A stretch of DNA of 49,301 nucleotides from Fertoeibacter niger (GCF_009380135.2 NZ_WHUT02000020.1:1-49301); one strand, 5' to 3'. Positions 32,409-42,741 are shown, counted from the stretch's first letter. The notes: generated by a model from the sequence alone, not told the origin. A program made the numbers and translations.

Positions 32409-35156
32409 TCACCAGCCCTGCCGCATCCACTCGTCGATGTCTCTTGAGGACAAAACCCGCTCAGTGAACTCCCAATCTAGACCCGCGTCGTCCGCCACAT
32501 GGCGAGCATAGCGGAGTTCCATCGGCGGGCGTGTCCCCTGCACTCTTTGCGAAAAATTCTGGAGTTCGGCGCGATCCCTGATTACCGCTGCGATCCACTC
32601 ATCCTCAAATCCGTCCGGCAGTTGGCCGAGTACCGAGAAGATATCCCCGAAACGCTCCGATAGAGCGGCATAAACCTGATCCTCGACCGATCCGGCGTAG
32701 CGCAGATTTAGCACGTGGATTGCATCTCGAACCTGCCCAATCCGCTGAATTCTCCCCTTGCGCTGCTCTAACCTTGAAGGATTCCATGGCATGTCGATGT
32801 TAATTTGGGCGCCCAATCGCTGAAGGTTCAATCCCTCGCAGGCTGCATCTGTGGCACAGACCAGGCGTATCTCCCCATCTTGGATTCGCTTCTTGATTTG
32901 GTCTCTCGGGACGAACCTTCGATCCGTTCCCCTCTGAACGAATGAGGCACTTCCACCCGCATAAAGACCGATCGGTTCATCAGGAAATACGCTGCAAAGC
33001 GCCTCAAGAACCCATTCCGCCGTTGCAAGATATTGACTGAAGATGATGGCACCATGATCTTCGAGCCAACGGCGATCACGCAGGTAGTGTAGAATTACTT
33101 GAACCTTTGGGTCGACCTCAGAGCCTTGAACGATCGCATCGAGATTGCGCTCAACGATCCGGAGACACTCAAGTTCTGCCGACTCGGGCCTAGCAATTTC
33201 AGTCGGCTGCCCCTCCTCCGACATCTCATCTTCTTGCAAGATCGGCCCTTGAAGGCGGCCAAGTAAGTGTCGGGTTGTCTCCAGCCCTGCGCGGGCGGAA
33301 GATCCAACTCGCCTAAGTACGATCGTCCGGAGGAACCCTGCGCCAGGACAACGCGCGGCGTAAAGACGAGTGAACTCCTCCGCTGCATCGTAGGCCGTCT
33401 TGAAGGCCAGATTCATCACGAGCCCCTCGCGGTCGAAGAGATGCTCCGGAAGCCTGTCGTCGAGGCGAGGGTGGACGACCACAGCAATCGGTTTCAGCAA
33501 TCCTTTTTCTTCAAGCATGCTTCGCGTGCGTCTAACAACACGACGGACAATTGGATTGTGCTGCTCAGCAAGACGTTCAAAATCAGCCGCGAACTCCCGC
33601 CGCAAATCGACTCTCAGCGTCTCGTAGGTCGGGCCGCATATAATATTGTCAGCAATACTGGCATCGTCACGAATATCACGAAAGATTACGTCCTCATCTC
33701 GCGGCGGCATCGGATTGCGGAATAAGCCCCACCTGGCCAAGTCACTTTGTGGCCACGGTCGCTGTCCCGTCAGGTGCCCAATGGCCTCCTGACGGAGCCA
33801 TTCGCTTCCCTTAAAGGTGCTTCCAAGAACTTGTGGGGCGCCCTGATTCAGGGCCATCAGCAGATCCCAGAGTTCCACCGCGTCCAGTTGGATTGGCGTG
33901 GCCGTGCCAAGGATTACGTTCGTTGCAGTGCTGGACACAGAGCGCATGAACGACAAAAGATTGTTGGGCTTCGGCGGCTCGCGACCGTTCTGCCCGCGTG
34001 AAGCGCGCGCCTTGTGTGCTTCGTCAAGGATCACCACCCCAAAGCTTTTTCGCGCCAAGGCGCCGCGCTCTGCTTCGTCATTGCCATTGACAATGAGCCC
34101 GGTCGAGACAATCCCAATTCGCCAGGGGCACTTTGCTACCGCTGTCTGATCACCTTTTTGGGTTAGCGCACGCCGATCTCCGTCGAGCCAACACTTCTTC
34201 TGCGTTGACCATACCGCTGCCGCCAAGCCGAGCTTATCCTCCAGCTCTTCTTGCCACTGCCACATCAGGGTTGAAGGTGTCAGGATCAGAACCGGTTTAT
34301 CATCGAGGATTGACAGCACGAGCGCTGCCGCCGCCATGGAAAGCGTTTTTCCTAGACCAACGTCATCTGCGATCAGATAGCGCGCCTTGCCGTGCAGACG
34401 CCGGTCATCCACACAGGTCTGCACGAACCGTTTCTGCCAAGGCCTGAGAATCTGCCCGCCCTTGTAGATTGGCCTTCCGGCCAGCACTGCGGCCGGTGCC
34501 ACAACTCCATCTTTGTCGCGCGCATCTTCGATAGATCGGTATTCGACCCGATTGGCCATCGCCGCCACATGGCGAACGACAGCCTCGGGCAAGTCAACAC
34601 CTTGCTGCCAGAAATGCTCGAACTCTTCGCGCACCCACGCTGCGGATGCGGGGTCGTCATCGCCCCACAGGATTTCGTAGGAATGCCGAAGGGCCGTCAC
34701 GCTGTCATTCACGCTGCCGACAAAGGAGAACAGTCGCCCGTCGGAATGCTCGATTACTCCAGCTTTTCCATGCACGAACACATTATCCCGGTCACGGGGC
34801 ACGACACGCACCTTCATCCGTCCTGAAGCAAGAAGGTCATGCAGGCGCCGGTAACGCTCGCGAGCCAGCATCACGTCAAGGCCGTCTTCCCCCGCCTGCC
34901 AGGACGACACCAGCGTCTGCGCCAAGGCCGCTGACCCATCGCGTGCGGCCTTGGCCACCCGCACATCCCAAGGATCGAGGTCGCCGTTGCAGACGACGCG
35001 CACCTCGTCCACCGTCTCCAATGCTTCGCCCACCACCTCAAGCAACGAAGATCGAAAATAACCTGCAATCCTGAGGTAGCGCGTCGCCCCAGACAGTCGC
35101 GAAGCTAGCAGAGGCCCCAGCGCTTCGCGACGAGAAGAAAAGCGCTCGATCCCCAT
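32409..35156 (-). CDS. PLD-domain SNF2-family helicase of anti-phage operon
   Basis: 915 residues. The N-terminal phospholipase D-like domain has HGKAGV (129-134) and GSVNDS (147-152). The SNF2 helicase follows: Walker A ADDVGLGKT (263-271), TPSTLMWQW, DEAH (378-381) and GTATPIQ. The helicase C-domain contains IIFSQYL, ATDAACEGLNLQ and the arginine-finger region RKGRIQRIGQ. Proteins of this architecture are annotated as anti-phage and occur with DUF1156, DUF3780 and DUF499 partners. It starts 3 bases after the methylase stop, so it is last in the four-gene operon. The likely role is moving on and processing invading DNA; the exact mechanism is not known to me. Confidence 0.88.
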   Translation of the reverse strand: MGIERFSSRREALGPLLASRLSGATRYLRIAGYFRSSLLEVVGEALETVDEVRVVCNGDLDPWDVRVAKAARDGSAALAQTLVSSWQAGEDGLDVMLARERYRRLHDLLASGRMKVRVVPRDRDNVFVHGKAGVIEHSDGRLFSFVGSVNDSVTALRHSYEILWGDDDPASAAWVREEFEHFWQQGVDLPEAVVRHVAAMANRVEYRSIEDARDKDGVVAPAAVLAGRPIYKGGQILRPWQKRFVQTCVDDRRLHGKARYLIADDVGLGKTLSMAAAALVLSILDDKPVLILTPSTLMWQWQEELEDKLGLAAAVWSTQKKCWLDGDRRALTQKGDQTAVAKCPWRIGIVSTGLIVNGNDEAERGALARKSFGVVILDEAHKARASRGQNGREPPKPNNLLSFMRSVSSTATNVILGTATPIQLDAVELWDLLMALNQGAPQVLGSTFKGSEWLRQEAIGHLTGQRPWPQSDLARWGLFRNPMPPRDEDVIFRDIRDDASIADNIICGPTYETLRVDLRREFAADFERLAEQHNPIVRRVVRRTRSMLEEKGLLKPIAVVVHPRLDDRLPEHLFDREGLVMNLAFKTAYDAAEEFTRLYAARCPGAGFLRTIVLRRVGSSARAGLETTRHLLGRLQGPILQEDEMSEEGQPTEIARPESAELECLRIVERNLDAIVQGSEVDPKVQVILHYLRDRRWLEDHGAIIFSQYLATAEWVLEALCSVFPDEPIGLYAGGSASFVQRGTDRRFVPRDQIKKRIQDGEIRLVCATDAACEGLNLQRLGAQINIDMPWNPSRLEQRKGRIQRIGQVRDAIHVLNLRYAGSVEDQVYAALSERFGDIFSVLGQLPDGFEDEWIAAVIRDRAELQNFSQRVQGTRPPMELRYARHVADDAGLDWEFTERVLSSRDIDEWMRQGW

Positions 35157-35159
35157 GCG

Positions 35160-38141
35160 CTATACCCGGTCAAGCTTCAAAGCTTCGGTCAGCTCGGCCG
35201 CTGCAGCACTTTCATCGGGGCGGGTCCTGGCGGTCTTCTGCGCCACGTATCCTGCCAGCAAGATCAGCTTTTGACGTGTCGTCCAATAGTCCGCCCCGAT
35301 ATCGGCCTTCAGGATCGTGACGCCCCGCTTCGGGTCGCGTTCGGCTCCTTCCATGGTCTTCCAGATCGCAAAGAGGACTTGCCGCATCAGCGTTGCGCCA
35401 AAACCCTCGGCCCCCAACATCCGGCCTTTCAGGTCCGCGGCGCCTGCCAGTGCGGCAGCATTTGCGGCGGTTGAAGCCATGACCTCAGTGTAGCCACCGT
35501 AGGCAAAGCTTTTTGCAAAGTTCTGGAAATCGGCAACCTTCGCCGCCCCCTTCGCCTCCATGTCTAGCATCCGCACGTAGAACCGTTCGGCCGCGATCAG
35601 GTCTCGCCACATGTCACGGGGAAAGCCTTCGGGGACAAGCAAGTTGTTGGCCACACGCGCGGCATAGTCGACCAGCTCGCGCAGCATCGTCGTCTCGCCG
35701 CGCGCGAGCGGGCGGTACAAGTCGCGGTCGAGCGGCTGCCGGTCAATCGTGGAATACGCGGTGACAACCTGGAGGGCGGCAGCATAGGCGGCGAGAGTGA
35801 GATCACCATCAGTGTAAAGGGTCTCGGCGCTAGTGCGTTCGTGCCAACTGTCATCAAGTGCTGTCAGGCGGGCGAGTTGATCGGCCACCGCCTCTTCGAT
35901 CTCGGCCTCGATCTCCATCCGGCGGCCGTTAGCCTGGCCAAGTCGCTTTCGCAGAACAAGGCAGACAGTGCCTTGCACATAGTTCCCTTCCTTTAGGGCG
36001 CTTTCCGTCTCGGTCACGATGTTCCATGCGGCGGTGACCTTCAACCCAGCGGCCCAGAGGATCGCGCCGAGGTCTGCCCAAACGCCTGCATCTTGATGGG
36101 TGAACATTACCACCTGCATGCCGCTGTCGGGCATCTGCCTAGTCATGGCAGCATAGGCGGCCACCATGTCGCGACGGAAACCTTCGTCCTTGCCCTTTAT
36201 GGCAAGCGGGCGACGGCTGTCCCATGTCCATTGGTCGAAGGGCGCGGGCGGGTTCTTTCGAAGCCAAGCTATGAAGAATTCAGTGATTTCATGATAGTTC
36301 ACGGCGTCAGCATAAGGGGGGTCGGTGACAAAAACGTCCTGCGACTCATCAATTGCCATCGCCGAGTGCGTCTTGATCCGGGTTGTTCCGGCGATTGAGG
36401 GGTATCGCTTTGGCAACTCTTCGTTCTGGTAGGTTATTCCCCGGACTGCGTAATTCAGCATCGTATTCAGAGCCTGATTTGAAAAAACTTGCCCAATGCG
36501 GTCAGAATTCAGTGATTTACCGTCTGCATTAACTGAGGCTGATGTCCAACGACATAGTCTTGAGTTATTGTCCAGGCGTCGCGCAATTTCAAGATAAAGC
36601 GCAGTTTGAGGGGTTTCGGATGCGTCCATGAACTCCCTGAACTTCGCGAACATCAACAACTGGCGCGCACCGAACAAGTGTTGCCAATGCGTCCATCCCC
36701 GCTCTCGAATAGGTTGGGTGGTATTGTCTCCAGGCTCAATTGGCATGTCCGGAACCAAACCGTCGGCTTGCCAGCGCACAATGTTTTCCGATACGATCCG
36801 CTCGACCGTTCTCTCTCGAACAATATCGTCTTCGTCCGCTTTGGCAAAAAACGTCTGCTGGCGCGCTTTCCCAATACTGTCCGCCTTGATCCATTGCACG
36901 CAGTAAAGACGTTCTTGCAGAATGTCGTCCGGTCGAGGGATGAAGTCGAGCTTTTCCCACAATCGAAGCTTATTTCGCGTAATGCCTGCGGCGTCTCGAT
37001 AATCGCCTCGGATCGTCTTAACCTCGACACCGGAACGTTCTGGGTTCATCGGGTGTACCAGCCGCCCGCCTCGCACGGTCCCCGCTTCGGCCTCGACCAT
37101 CTCAGCGGCCGAGACGCCCGCACTGATTTCTATGTCATAGCGCTTTTGGTCGTGGTCCGGCACAAGCCGCGCAACCGTGTTGCTTGACTTTGAGATCACC
37201 CAGCTAGGTGCCATCGGAACTAACCATCCCGTCCTTGGGCAGCGCGTCTCAAGGCAGTAAAGATAGGCCTTCGCGCGGTTGCCTGCAGCGTCATGCTCGA
37301 TGCCGAGCGCAGTGATCTCGGCGTCTACCACCGCTGTCACCTCGGCTTGTGCTTTCTCGATCTCGGCCCTCCGCTCCTTTGATGCCCCAATAATGTTGAA
37401 CGCTCCCCAAGTGAGCATGCAGGCAATGGGGTTCAGGTCGCTGGCATAGACGTCGCAGCCAATTCGGGCAGCCTCGAACGGGATCGATCCGCCCCCGCAG
37501 AACGTATCGGCGACCTTCGGGCGGTGCCCAAACCGCGCAATCCCTAGTTCCTCCACCAGCTCGGGCAAGGTTCGCGCGGTAGTTCCCAGATGGCTGTTCA
37601 CCGCGCTCCAGATCGGTGCCAGCAGTTCGCGTTCGTCACATTCCTCGGGTCTCAGGACGTGCTTGAGCCGGTCTGCGTAAGGCAGTGTGGCGAAAGCCTC
37701 GGCCATTCGCCCCAACCTGTCAGGTTCGGAGAGGTCGTCGCGCCAGTTCCTTCGCAGGCCGTTCACTTCAGTGACCCATTCTGCGAAATCCGGAAACAGT
37801 CGAGCGAAGGCGGCAGCGCTACCGTTGAAACGTCTGGCAAGCGACGCATCGTCCATACCCATCAGCTTCAAGAATATGTCCAGATCTGCCACTGGTTCAT
37901 CGGTTGCGGGCAACAGCGCACCGAGCAAGACTGCGCGCACAAGAATAAGCGGCTTGCGCCCCTTCCAATAGGAACCAAGCGAGGTCAGCGTCTGTGATTG
38001 AACTGCCTTTCGCTCTTTGAACGTCTCAGCCGAGAGCCGCCCGACCGGGAACTGCCGTTCGATGAAGGCTGGGGTATTGGCGAGCGATAAGGGCGCAAGA
38101 CCCGTAGTGATACCCGGACGGGAGCTAGATTTAACAGTCAT
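35160..38141 (-). CDS. DUF1156 N6-adenine DNA methylase of anti-phage operon
   Basis: 993 residues. An N-terminal DUF1156 region (RLSAETFKERKAVQSQTLTS) is followed by the SAM-binding motif DTFCGGGSIPFEAARIG (from 212) and the catalytic DPPY at 607-610 (VTDPPYADAVNYHEI), so it should make N6-methyladenine. The wide spacing between motifs is normal for this family. It lies 10 bases after the DUF3780 gene and 3 before the helicase gene. In such systems the methylase marks self DNA. No restriction nuclease is adjacent, so targeting may depend on the helicase/ATPase partners. Recognition sequence unknown. Confidence 0.88.
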   Translation of the reverse strand: MTVKSSSRPGITTGLAPLSLANTPAFIERQFPVGRLSAETFKERKAVQSQTLTSLGSYWKGRKPLILVRAVLLGALLPATDEPVADLDIFLKLMGMDDASLARRFNGSAAAFARLFPDFAEWVTEVNGLRRNWRDDLSEPDRLGRMAEAFATLPYADRLKHVLRPEECDERELLAPIWSAVNSHLGTTARTLPELVEELGIARFGHRPKVADTFCGGGSIPFEAARIGCDVYASDLNPIACMLTWGAFNIIGASKERRAEIEKAQAEVTAVVDAEITALGIEHDAAGNRAKAYLYCLETRCPRTGWLVPMAPSWVISKSSNTVARLVPDHDQKRYDIEISAGVSAAEMVEAEAGTVRGGRLVHPMNPERSGVEVKTIRGDYRDAAGITRNKLRLWEKLDFIPRPDDILQERLYCVQWIKADSIGKARQQTFFAKADEDDIVRERTVERIVSENIVRWQADGLVPDMPIEPGDNTTQPIRERGWTHWQHLFGARQLLMFAKFREFMDASETPQTALYLEIARRLDNNSRLCRWTSASVNADGKSLNSDRIGQVFSNQALNTMLNYAVRGITYQNEELPKRYPSIAGTTRIKTHSAMAIDESQDVFVTDPPYADAVNYHEITEFFIAWLRKNPPAPFDQWTWDSRRPLAIKGKDEGFRRDMVAAYAAMTRQMPDSGMQVVMFTHQDAGVWADLGAILWAAGLKVTAAWNIVTETESALKEGNYVQGTVCLVLRKRLGQANGRRMEIEAEIEEAVADQLARLTALDDSWHERTSAETLYTDGDLTLAAYAAALQVVTAYSTIDRQPLDRDLYRPLARGETTMLRELVDYAARVANNLLVPEGFPRDMWRDLIAAERFYVRMLDMEAKGAAKVADFQNFAKSFAYGGYTEVMASTAANAAALAGAADLKGRMLGAEGFGATLMRQVLFAIWKTMEGAERDPKRGVTILKADIGADYWTTRQKLILLAGYVAQKTARTRPDESAAAAELTEALKLDRV

Positions 38142-38151
38142 TCAATTCTCC

Positions 38152-38805
38152 TCATTCGGCCGGGGTGGGCACAAAGAAGAGTCCAGGCCCTTCGTCCTTC
38201 CGCGACTTCTTTTTCGTTTTCGCCTCAGCAAAGGCCGAATTCTCACGAGGCTCCAATTTTCCGCGCCCAGTGACGGCACCAAGATGAAATGCATCATTCC
38301 GGGTTCCAAAGCACAGCGCCTGCCGCAGCGCGCCCCGCCAGCCCATTCCAGCTTGGTGGGCGAGGCCAGTAGCTGCAGCGGTCATCGTATACAGCCACCA
38401 GCGCTCTTCAGGTTTCAGTCCGTGCCAGTTGCGAATGGCAACACCGATCTCTTCCTCACGCACGTCGGGCAGCTCAACCGCCCAGAGCAGAACGAGCAGC
38501 TCCTTGCCAAACAGCCGCTGAACAGCCGTTTGATCCGATCCCCAGCGTCCGACGGGCTTATCATCTTGTTTGAGGCGACGGTTGAATTCAGTGCGAAATT
38601 CGGCCGAAATTGCATCCCAAACAGCCTTTTCCGCTTCGCAGCGAAGGATAGTTTCAGGTGCCCATTCTGGCTCACGCGCTGTAGGCGCGCGGCCGTACAC
38701 TTCGAACACCTGCACCTTTGCATCGCGCCCCTTGGTCAGTTCGACAAGGAATGCGTGCTCCTGATAGATGTCGGCACAGTCGAAGTTGGGCAATGGGGCG
38801 GCCAT
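38152..38805 (-). CDS. DUF3780 protein of anti-phage operon
   Basis: 217 residues from ATG 38805 (MAAPLPNFDCADIYQEHAFL); an upstream frame overlaps the DUF499 gene. It has no nucleotide-binding motif. Trp-rich and helical segments (GRWGSDQTAVQRLFGKELLV, HGLKPEERWWLYTMTAAATG) followed by a basic Lys-rich C-terminus (KTKKKSRKD) match the DUF3780 family as I remember it. It lies 7 bases after DUF499 and 10 before DUF1156, a fixed order in this defence gene set. Its molecular role is unknown to me; it may be an adaptor. Confidence 0.8.
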   Translation of the reverse strand: MAAPLPNFDCADIYQEHAFLVELTKGRDAKVQVFEVYGRAPTAREPEWAPETILRCEAEKAVWDAISAEFRTEFNRRLKQDDKPVGRWGSDQTAVQRLFGKELLVLLWAVELPDVREEEIGVAIRNWHGLKPEERWWLYTMTAAATGLAHQAGMGWRGALRQALCFGTRNDAFHLGAVTGRGKLEPRENSAFAEAKTKKKSRKDEGPGLFFVPTPAE

Positions 38806-38812
38806 AATCGGG

Positions 38813-41800
38813 TCAATCCTGTTTCCATTCGACGCGGTCGAAATCCAGCGCCATGTCATCACAGAAGGTCATTAGATCGCGTCCCGACGGAAAGGCAACT
38901 GAGGAAAGTTGCAGTGTCACAAGTGGTTGTTCTGCCGCGAGAAGCGTGGCGAGCTCCTTGGCACTACGGTCCAGTTCGGAGGCGTCGATCGTGACATCGC
39001 GACCGAACCGAAGTGTGAGATAGTCGTCCTCGGTCCGTTTACCCTTGACCTCGACTGACCCACCTTTGACCTTTGCTCCAGCCATCTTGGACAAACGATC
39101 CAAGGCAGTGAAAGCTTGAGCAGTGTCCCGGGATTGGAACCGCGAGGTCATGGTCGCAGGAGAGTCGGGCTTAACCGGCGTCTTCTTTGCATTGGGATCA
39201 AACTCAAACCCATCAGGCGCTAGTCGCGCCGTTTCTTCAAAGCTGAACTTGCCGTCAAGTTCGACCAAGGCCCGAACCTGCGTCGCTCCACTAGGCGCGT
39301 CGATCTCGCCGGACGATACTGGTGAAGCGATGCGGGGATCTGTTCCATCGAAACTTACCCGAATGTTCGCTGCCCTGGGCACTCCCTGAAGGGTCAGGCG
39401 CCAAGCGGCAGCATTTCGCTTCGCGTCAAGTTTGACCCTCAGCGGTGCGCGCCACTCACAGACATCACCCGTGGATGCCGACCCAGTACTGTCGACCGCA
39501 AGAAACCAAGCCGCAGGCGCGGCAGTTTCATAAATGCGACCGTCCAGCTTGGCCGCTGTCTTAGGGTCGGGCGGACCTGCCTCCGAAACAAAGACCGTAT
39601 CTGCATCTTCCGGCGTCACGTTCACCTGAAACCGCCCAGAAACCATTGGGTCAGGAGCAAAGTCATCAAGCCGAGCGGTAACTTTGGTCACCCGCAGCCA
39701 TTTTTTCGCGATCAACCCTTCTTTCTCACGCCAAAAGCCGCGTCGGATCGACTCGCGAAGAAGGCTATCGAGACCAGCCCTCGGCAACCAGAACCAAGCA
39801 GGACGCACCGCAGCATTTCGCTCCAACGAAGATTTCTGAACAGCTTCCGCGTCAAACAGAATTTCTTCGGCGTCGAGACGAAGGGTCTCGAACTCCTGTT
39901 CGAAACGATCGCTCGGGACGAACTTGCCCCGTTTCACCAAAGTTTCAATAATCTGCAGTTCGCCGGAGTAATCGTTCCGTTCGAACTCCATGCGAAAATC
40001 ATCGATTGATCGAAGGATGCTGCCTTTGGACCGATCGCGTTGAGGGAAGATGATGCTTTTGAACGTTTCCCTCAACGCGCTTGTGAACGCTGCCGCCTCT
40101 CTGGATTTAAGGCTGTCAAGCTCTGCTTTCTGAGGCGAACCATCGCCATGGCGAACTCGGATTTGCTCCTCAACTTTTGCTATTGCACGCTGACGACGGG
40201 CGCTGTTCTTCAGAGTCGTGACCGCGTTTCGGTCGGCTGTAAGAACCAATACACGATTTTGGTGGTCTTGCCCCTTCCACCACTTGTCGAACTCCTCCGG
40301 AAGCTTGTCGGCCGGTCGCTCCAGAATGATGAGCGTGGGCCGATCGGCTTCGAGCTTGATTTCGTCAAGGGCCGGTAGGATCGCCATACGTTCAGAATAG
40401 AGTTGCCCAGATCGGGGTTTGAATACCTCAGTCAGTTTTTCGCGGAGGGTCTGCGATACCTGCTCTTCTGCGATATTCGAAGCTATTTCGGTGACTTCAG
40501 CGGTGACATTGGCCGTTTGGCCAAAGAACACTCTCTGGTCGACCCCCTGGAACATATACCAAGCTTGGCCCTGCAGTCGGTTTTGAGCAGTCTTGATCTC
40601 CGAAACTTCGAGTAACGGGTCGGCAAGGCATTCGATCAATTCGCCATCAGTAAGGCCGCGAAGGGGTGCTTCAGCATTCGAAAGCGAAGACGTCAATAAG
40701 ACTTTCGCCACTGACGAGGCGGTTTTGTTTCCATCAGCCGCATCAATTTTTTCAGCAAGAGCATTCCCGCGGTCCGATATGTCTCGGGAGATTGCATTTG
40801 TATAAGCAGCGTTGATCTTTCGAATTTCTTCGAGTGTTGCTTGATCGTTGAAATCCAGATGTTGGAGACCAATCAGAAATACATTTCCATCGCTTTGAAG
40901 AGCTCCACGGGCAGCAAGGCGCAAGAGCCGGATCAACGCCCGGGTTTTCTGGTATCCACGATTCTCCGAGAAGCGCGCAACGAGATCACGGATTGAGGGA
41001 TGGAACGGGTATGTCTCTCGAATTCTCTCAATAAAGGTCTCAGGCGCCGTTGGAATTGTATCGACACGTTTCGCCTTCTGAAGCGCTGCAACATAAGCCT
41101 GTGCAACTTCATCGATTCTCTGCGGATCGGGAAGCGTGTCAAACAATCGCTTTCGAACAATTGCGAACACTTCACCGGAGTTCTGCCTTACAGGAGTGAT
41201 CGCCTGCGCGTTGCGATCGTAGTGCTTGGTCAGATTTTCAATGAGCGTCCGAAGCTGCGCGGAACCATCCAAATACACATCGTCCTTCAAGTTTGTCACG
41301 ACGACACAGGCGCGGGGACAACGAGGCAAGGCGTTAAAAAGGCGCTCAAGTGCGCCGATAGTAAGATCACCTAACGTGCTTGCCCCAACGGGCTCGCCTT
41401 GGGCCATTTGAAGGTAGCTGGGAAGCTCGTCGAGAAGGATCAATACGGGTTGGTCGCCCAGTATGTTGATCCACTCGTCCACCCCTGGCGTCCTCGCCCC
41501 TGAGCGCCAAAAGGGTGCCATCACATCGCCTTTACCAAGCGCGTCAGCGATATGCCCCCAAAGCAAATTTTCGGGGTTCTGATGACCGTTGAATATAACG
41601 ACTTTGGCTTGGCCAAACTCGTTCCCCGACGCAATGTTCGGAATTACCTCCCGCCTTAGCCCCGGGTCCTGCGCAAGTAAGCCAAAAGCAATCAGGCTGT
41701 GTGTTTTGCCTCCACCCATTGCTTGGGTAAGATAGAAAGCGCCATCTTCCGACCTACCAGCCAAACGCTCAAATCCACGAGCGACAAGCAGGCTCAGCCC

Positions 41801-41947
41801 TTCAGTGAAGTGATTTCGGCGAAAAAACTCACGCCCATCGATCTTCCCTCCAGCAAAGTCCTCAATTTGCGCGACCTGCTCGACTAAGCTATCGCTGCTG
41901 ATTAATGCGCTTGGGGTGCAAAGCTGCTTGACGGACTGTATTGCCAT
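38813..41947 (-). CDS. DUF499 P-loop ATPase of anti-phage operon
   Basis: 1044 residues. Walker A is TQAMGGGKTHS (74-84) and Walker B is VLILLDELPSYL (168-179), with further AAA/STAND-like parts such as FHPSIRDLVARFSENRGYQK and RALIRLLRLAARGA. The C-terminal half (from about 650) is predicted to be beta-rich and ends in a helical domain. DUF499 ATPases accompany DUF1156 methylases in defence islands, and this is the first gene of the operon. Its size and motif spacing look intact. I infer a DNA-translocating or sensing ATPase. The promoter should lie in the 90 bases between 41948 and the toxin gene end at 42039. Confidence 0.88.
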   Translation of the reverse strand: MAIQSVKQLCTPSALISSDSLVEQVAQIEDFAGGKIDGREFFRRNHFTEGLSLLVARGFERLAGRSEDGAFYLTQAMGGGKTHSLIAFGLLAQDPGLRREVIPNIASGNEFGQAKVVIFNGHQNPENLLWGHIADALGKGDVMAPFWRSGARTPGVDEWINILGDQPVLILLDELPSYLQMAQGEPVGASTLGDLTIGALERLFNALPRCPRACVVVTNLKDDVYLDGSAQLRTLIENLTKHYDRNAQAITPVRQNSGEVFAIVRKRLFDTLPDPQRIDEVAQAYVAALQKAKRVDTIPTAPETFIERIRETYPFHPSIRDLVARFSENRGYQKTRALIRLLRLAARGALQSDGNVFLIGLQHLDFNDQATLEEIRKINAAYTNAISRDISDRGNALAEKIDAADGNKTASSVAKVLLTSSLSNAEAPLRGLTDGELIECLADPLLEVSEIKTAQNRLQGQAWYMFQGVDQRVFFGQTANVTAEVTEIASNIAEEQVSQTLREKLTEVFKPRSGQLYSERMAILPALDEIKLEADRPTLIILERPADKLPEEFDKWWKGQDHQNRVLVLTADRNAVTTLKNSARRQRAIAKVEEQIRVRHGDGSPQKAELDSLKSREAAAFTSALRETFKSIIFPQRDRSKGSILRSIDDFRMEFERNDYSGELQIIETLVKRGKFVPSDRFEQEFETLRLDAEEILFDAEAVQKSSLERNAAVRPAWFWLPRAGLDSLLRESIRRGFWREKEGLIAKKWLRVTKVTARLDDFAPDPMVSGRFQVNVTPEDADTVFVSEAGPPDPKTAAKLDGRIYETAAPAAWFLAVDSTGSASTGDVCEWRAPLRVKLDAKRNAAAWRLTLQGVPRAANIRVSFDGTDPRIASPVSSGEIDAPSGATQVRALVELDGKFSFEETARLAPDGFEFDPNAKKTPVKPDSPATMTSRFQSRDTAQAFTALDRLSKMAGAKVKGGSVEVKGKRTEDDYLTLRFGRDVTIDASELDRSAKELATLLAAEQPLVTLQLSSVAFPSGRDLMTFCDDMALDFDRVEWKQD

Positions 41948-42038
41948 TTTTGACGATCACCTGATGTATGCGCTTGAGTGCGGCGAACAGACCACACTTT
42001 CTCGTTGAGAGGAAGGAGCCCAAGATGTTGCTAGCCCG

Positions 42039-42461
42039 TCATGCAGCATCCCACGGGTTAATGACGCTTATGCCAGGACCCTCAAAGTCCTTGACGTTTC
42101 GGGTCGCAATAGCCGCACCGCAGGCACGAGCGATCGCGGCGATCTGGCAGTCGGCATCCATGATCGGCTTACCTTTTGCTCTGCGTGCGGTAGCTATTTC
42201 TGCGTAGCTTCGGGCTGCTGAGCTATCGAAGGGCAAAACTCGGGTCTGAAAATCCTGATCGATCATGGCGTCGATGGCCAGTTGTAGCCGATCGCGGCGC
42301 TGGCCATCGGGAAGGATCGCGACGCCGGTGCGCAGTTCCGCTTCGGTGATTGCCGAGATGAACAGATCGGCCGCTTCATGTTGGCCGAACCAGTCCAGGA
42401 CGATCTGGGCCGGTTCGACGCGCATCAGTTCCGAAATCACGTTGGTATCAAGGAGGATCAT
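42039..42461 (-). CDS. vapC: PIN-domain toxin (VapC/FitB family)
   Basis: 140 residues. PIN-domain signature: MILLDTNVISELMR (Asp5), a Glu in ITEAELRTG, MDADCQIAAIA with two acidic residues, and TRNVKDFEG near the end. These form the Mg-binding site of an RNA-cutting nuclease. The gene follows its antitoxin with a 3-base gap (42465 to 42461). It lies between the defence operon and the integrase, a usual place for stabilising toxin-antitoxin pairs. FitB is as good a name as VapC. Confidence 0.88.
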   Translation of the reverse strand: MILLDTNVISELMRVEPAQIVLDWFGQHEAADLFISAITEAELRTGVAILPDGQRRDRLQLAIDAMIDQDFQTRVLPFDSSAARSYAEIATARRAKGKPIMDADCQIAAIARACGAAIATRNVKDFEGPGISVINPWDAA

Positions 42462-42464
42462 CGA

Positions 42465-42707
42465 TCACTCGAACTCCGGCGTCGGCCGCATCGCGCTGCG
42501 CTTTGTTGGCGAAAGGTCAATGCCGCCCAACGCCGCGAACCGGGCATGGATGGCCTGGCCGAGGTTCTTCGGGGCGCTGGGCTGTCCGACAACCTGCCGC
42601 AGGATGTCGCGCGCCTCCTCCTCCATTGAACGGCCATGCTCGGCCGCCCGTACACGCAGGCGGCGCTTCACATCATCGTCGAGGTTTCGAATCGTTATGC
42701 TTGCCAT
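42465..42707 (-). CDS. FitA/VapB-type ribbon-helix-helix antitoxin
   Basis: 80 residues from ATG 42707. MASITIRNLDDDVKRRLRVR is the beta strand and first helix of a FitA-like RHH domain, and AAEHGRSMEEEARDILRQVV is the next. The C-terminal part (SAPKNLGQAIHARFAALGGI) would wrap the toxin. A palindromic operator stands 35 bases upstream (42742-42758). Starts further upstream would remove the operator from the leader, so ATG 42707 is preferred. Confidence 0.85.
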   Translation of the reverse strand: MASITIRNLDDDVKRRLRVRAAEHGRSMEEEARDILRQVVGQPSAPKNLGQAIHARFAALGGIDLSPTKRSAMRPTPEFE

Positions 42708-42741
42708 GGCACCCTCCGGTTGCAATGCCAAAGCTAGGCAA

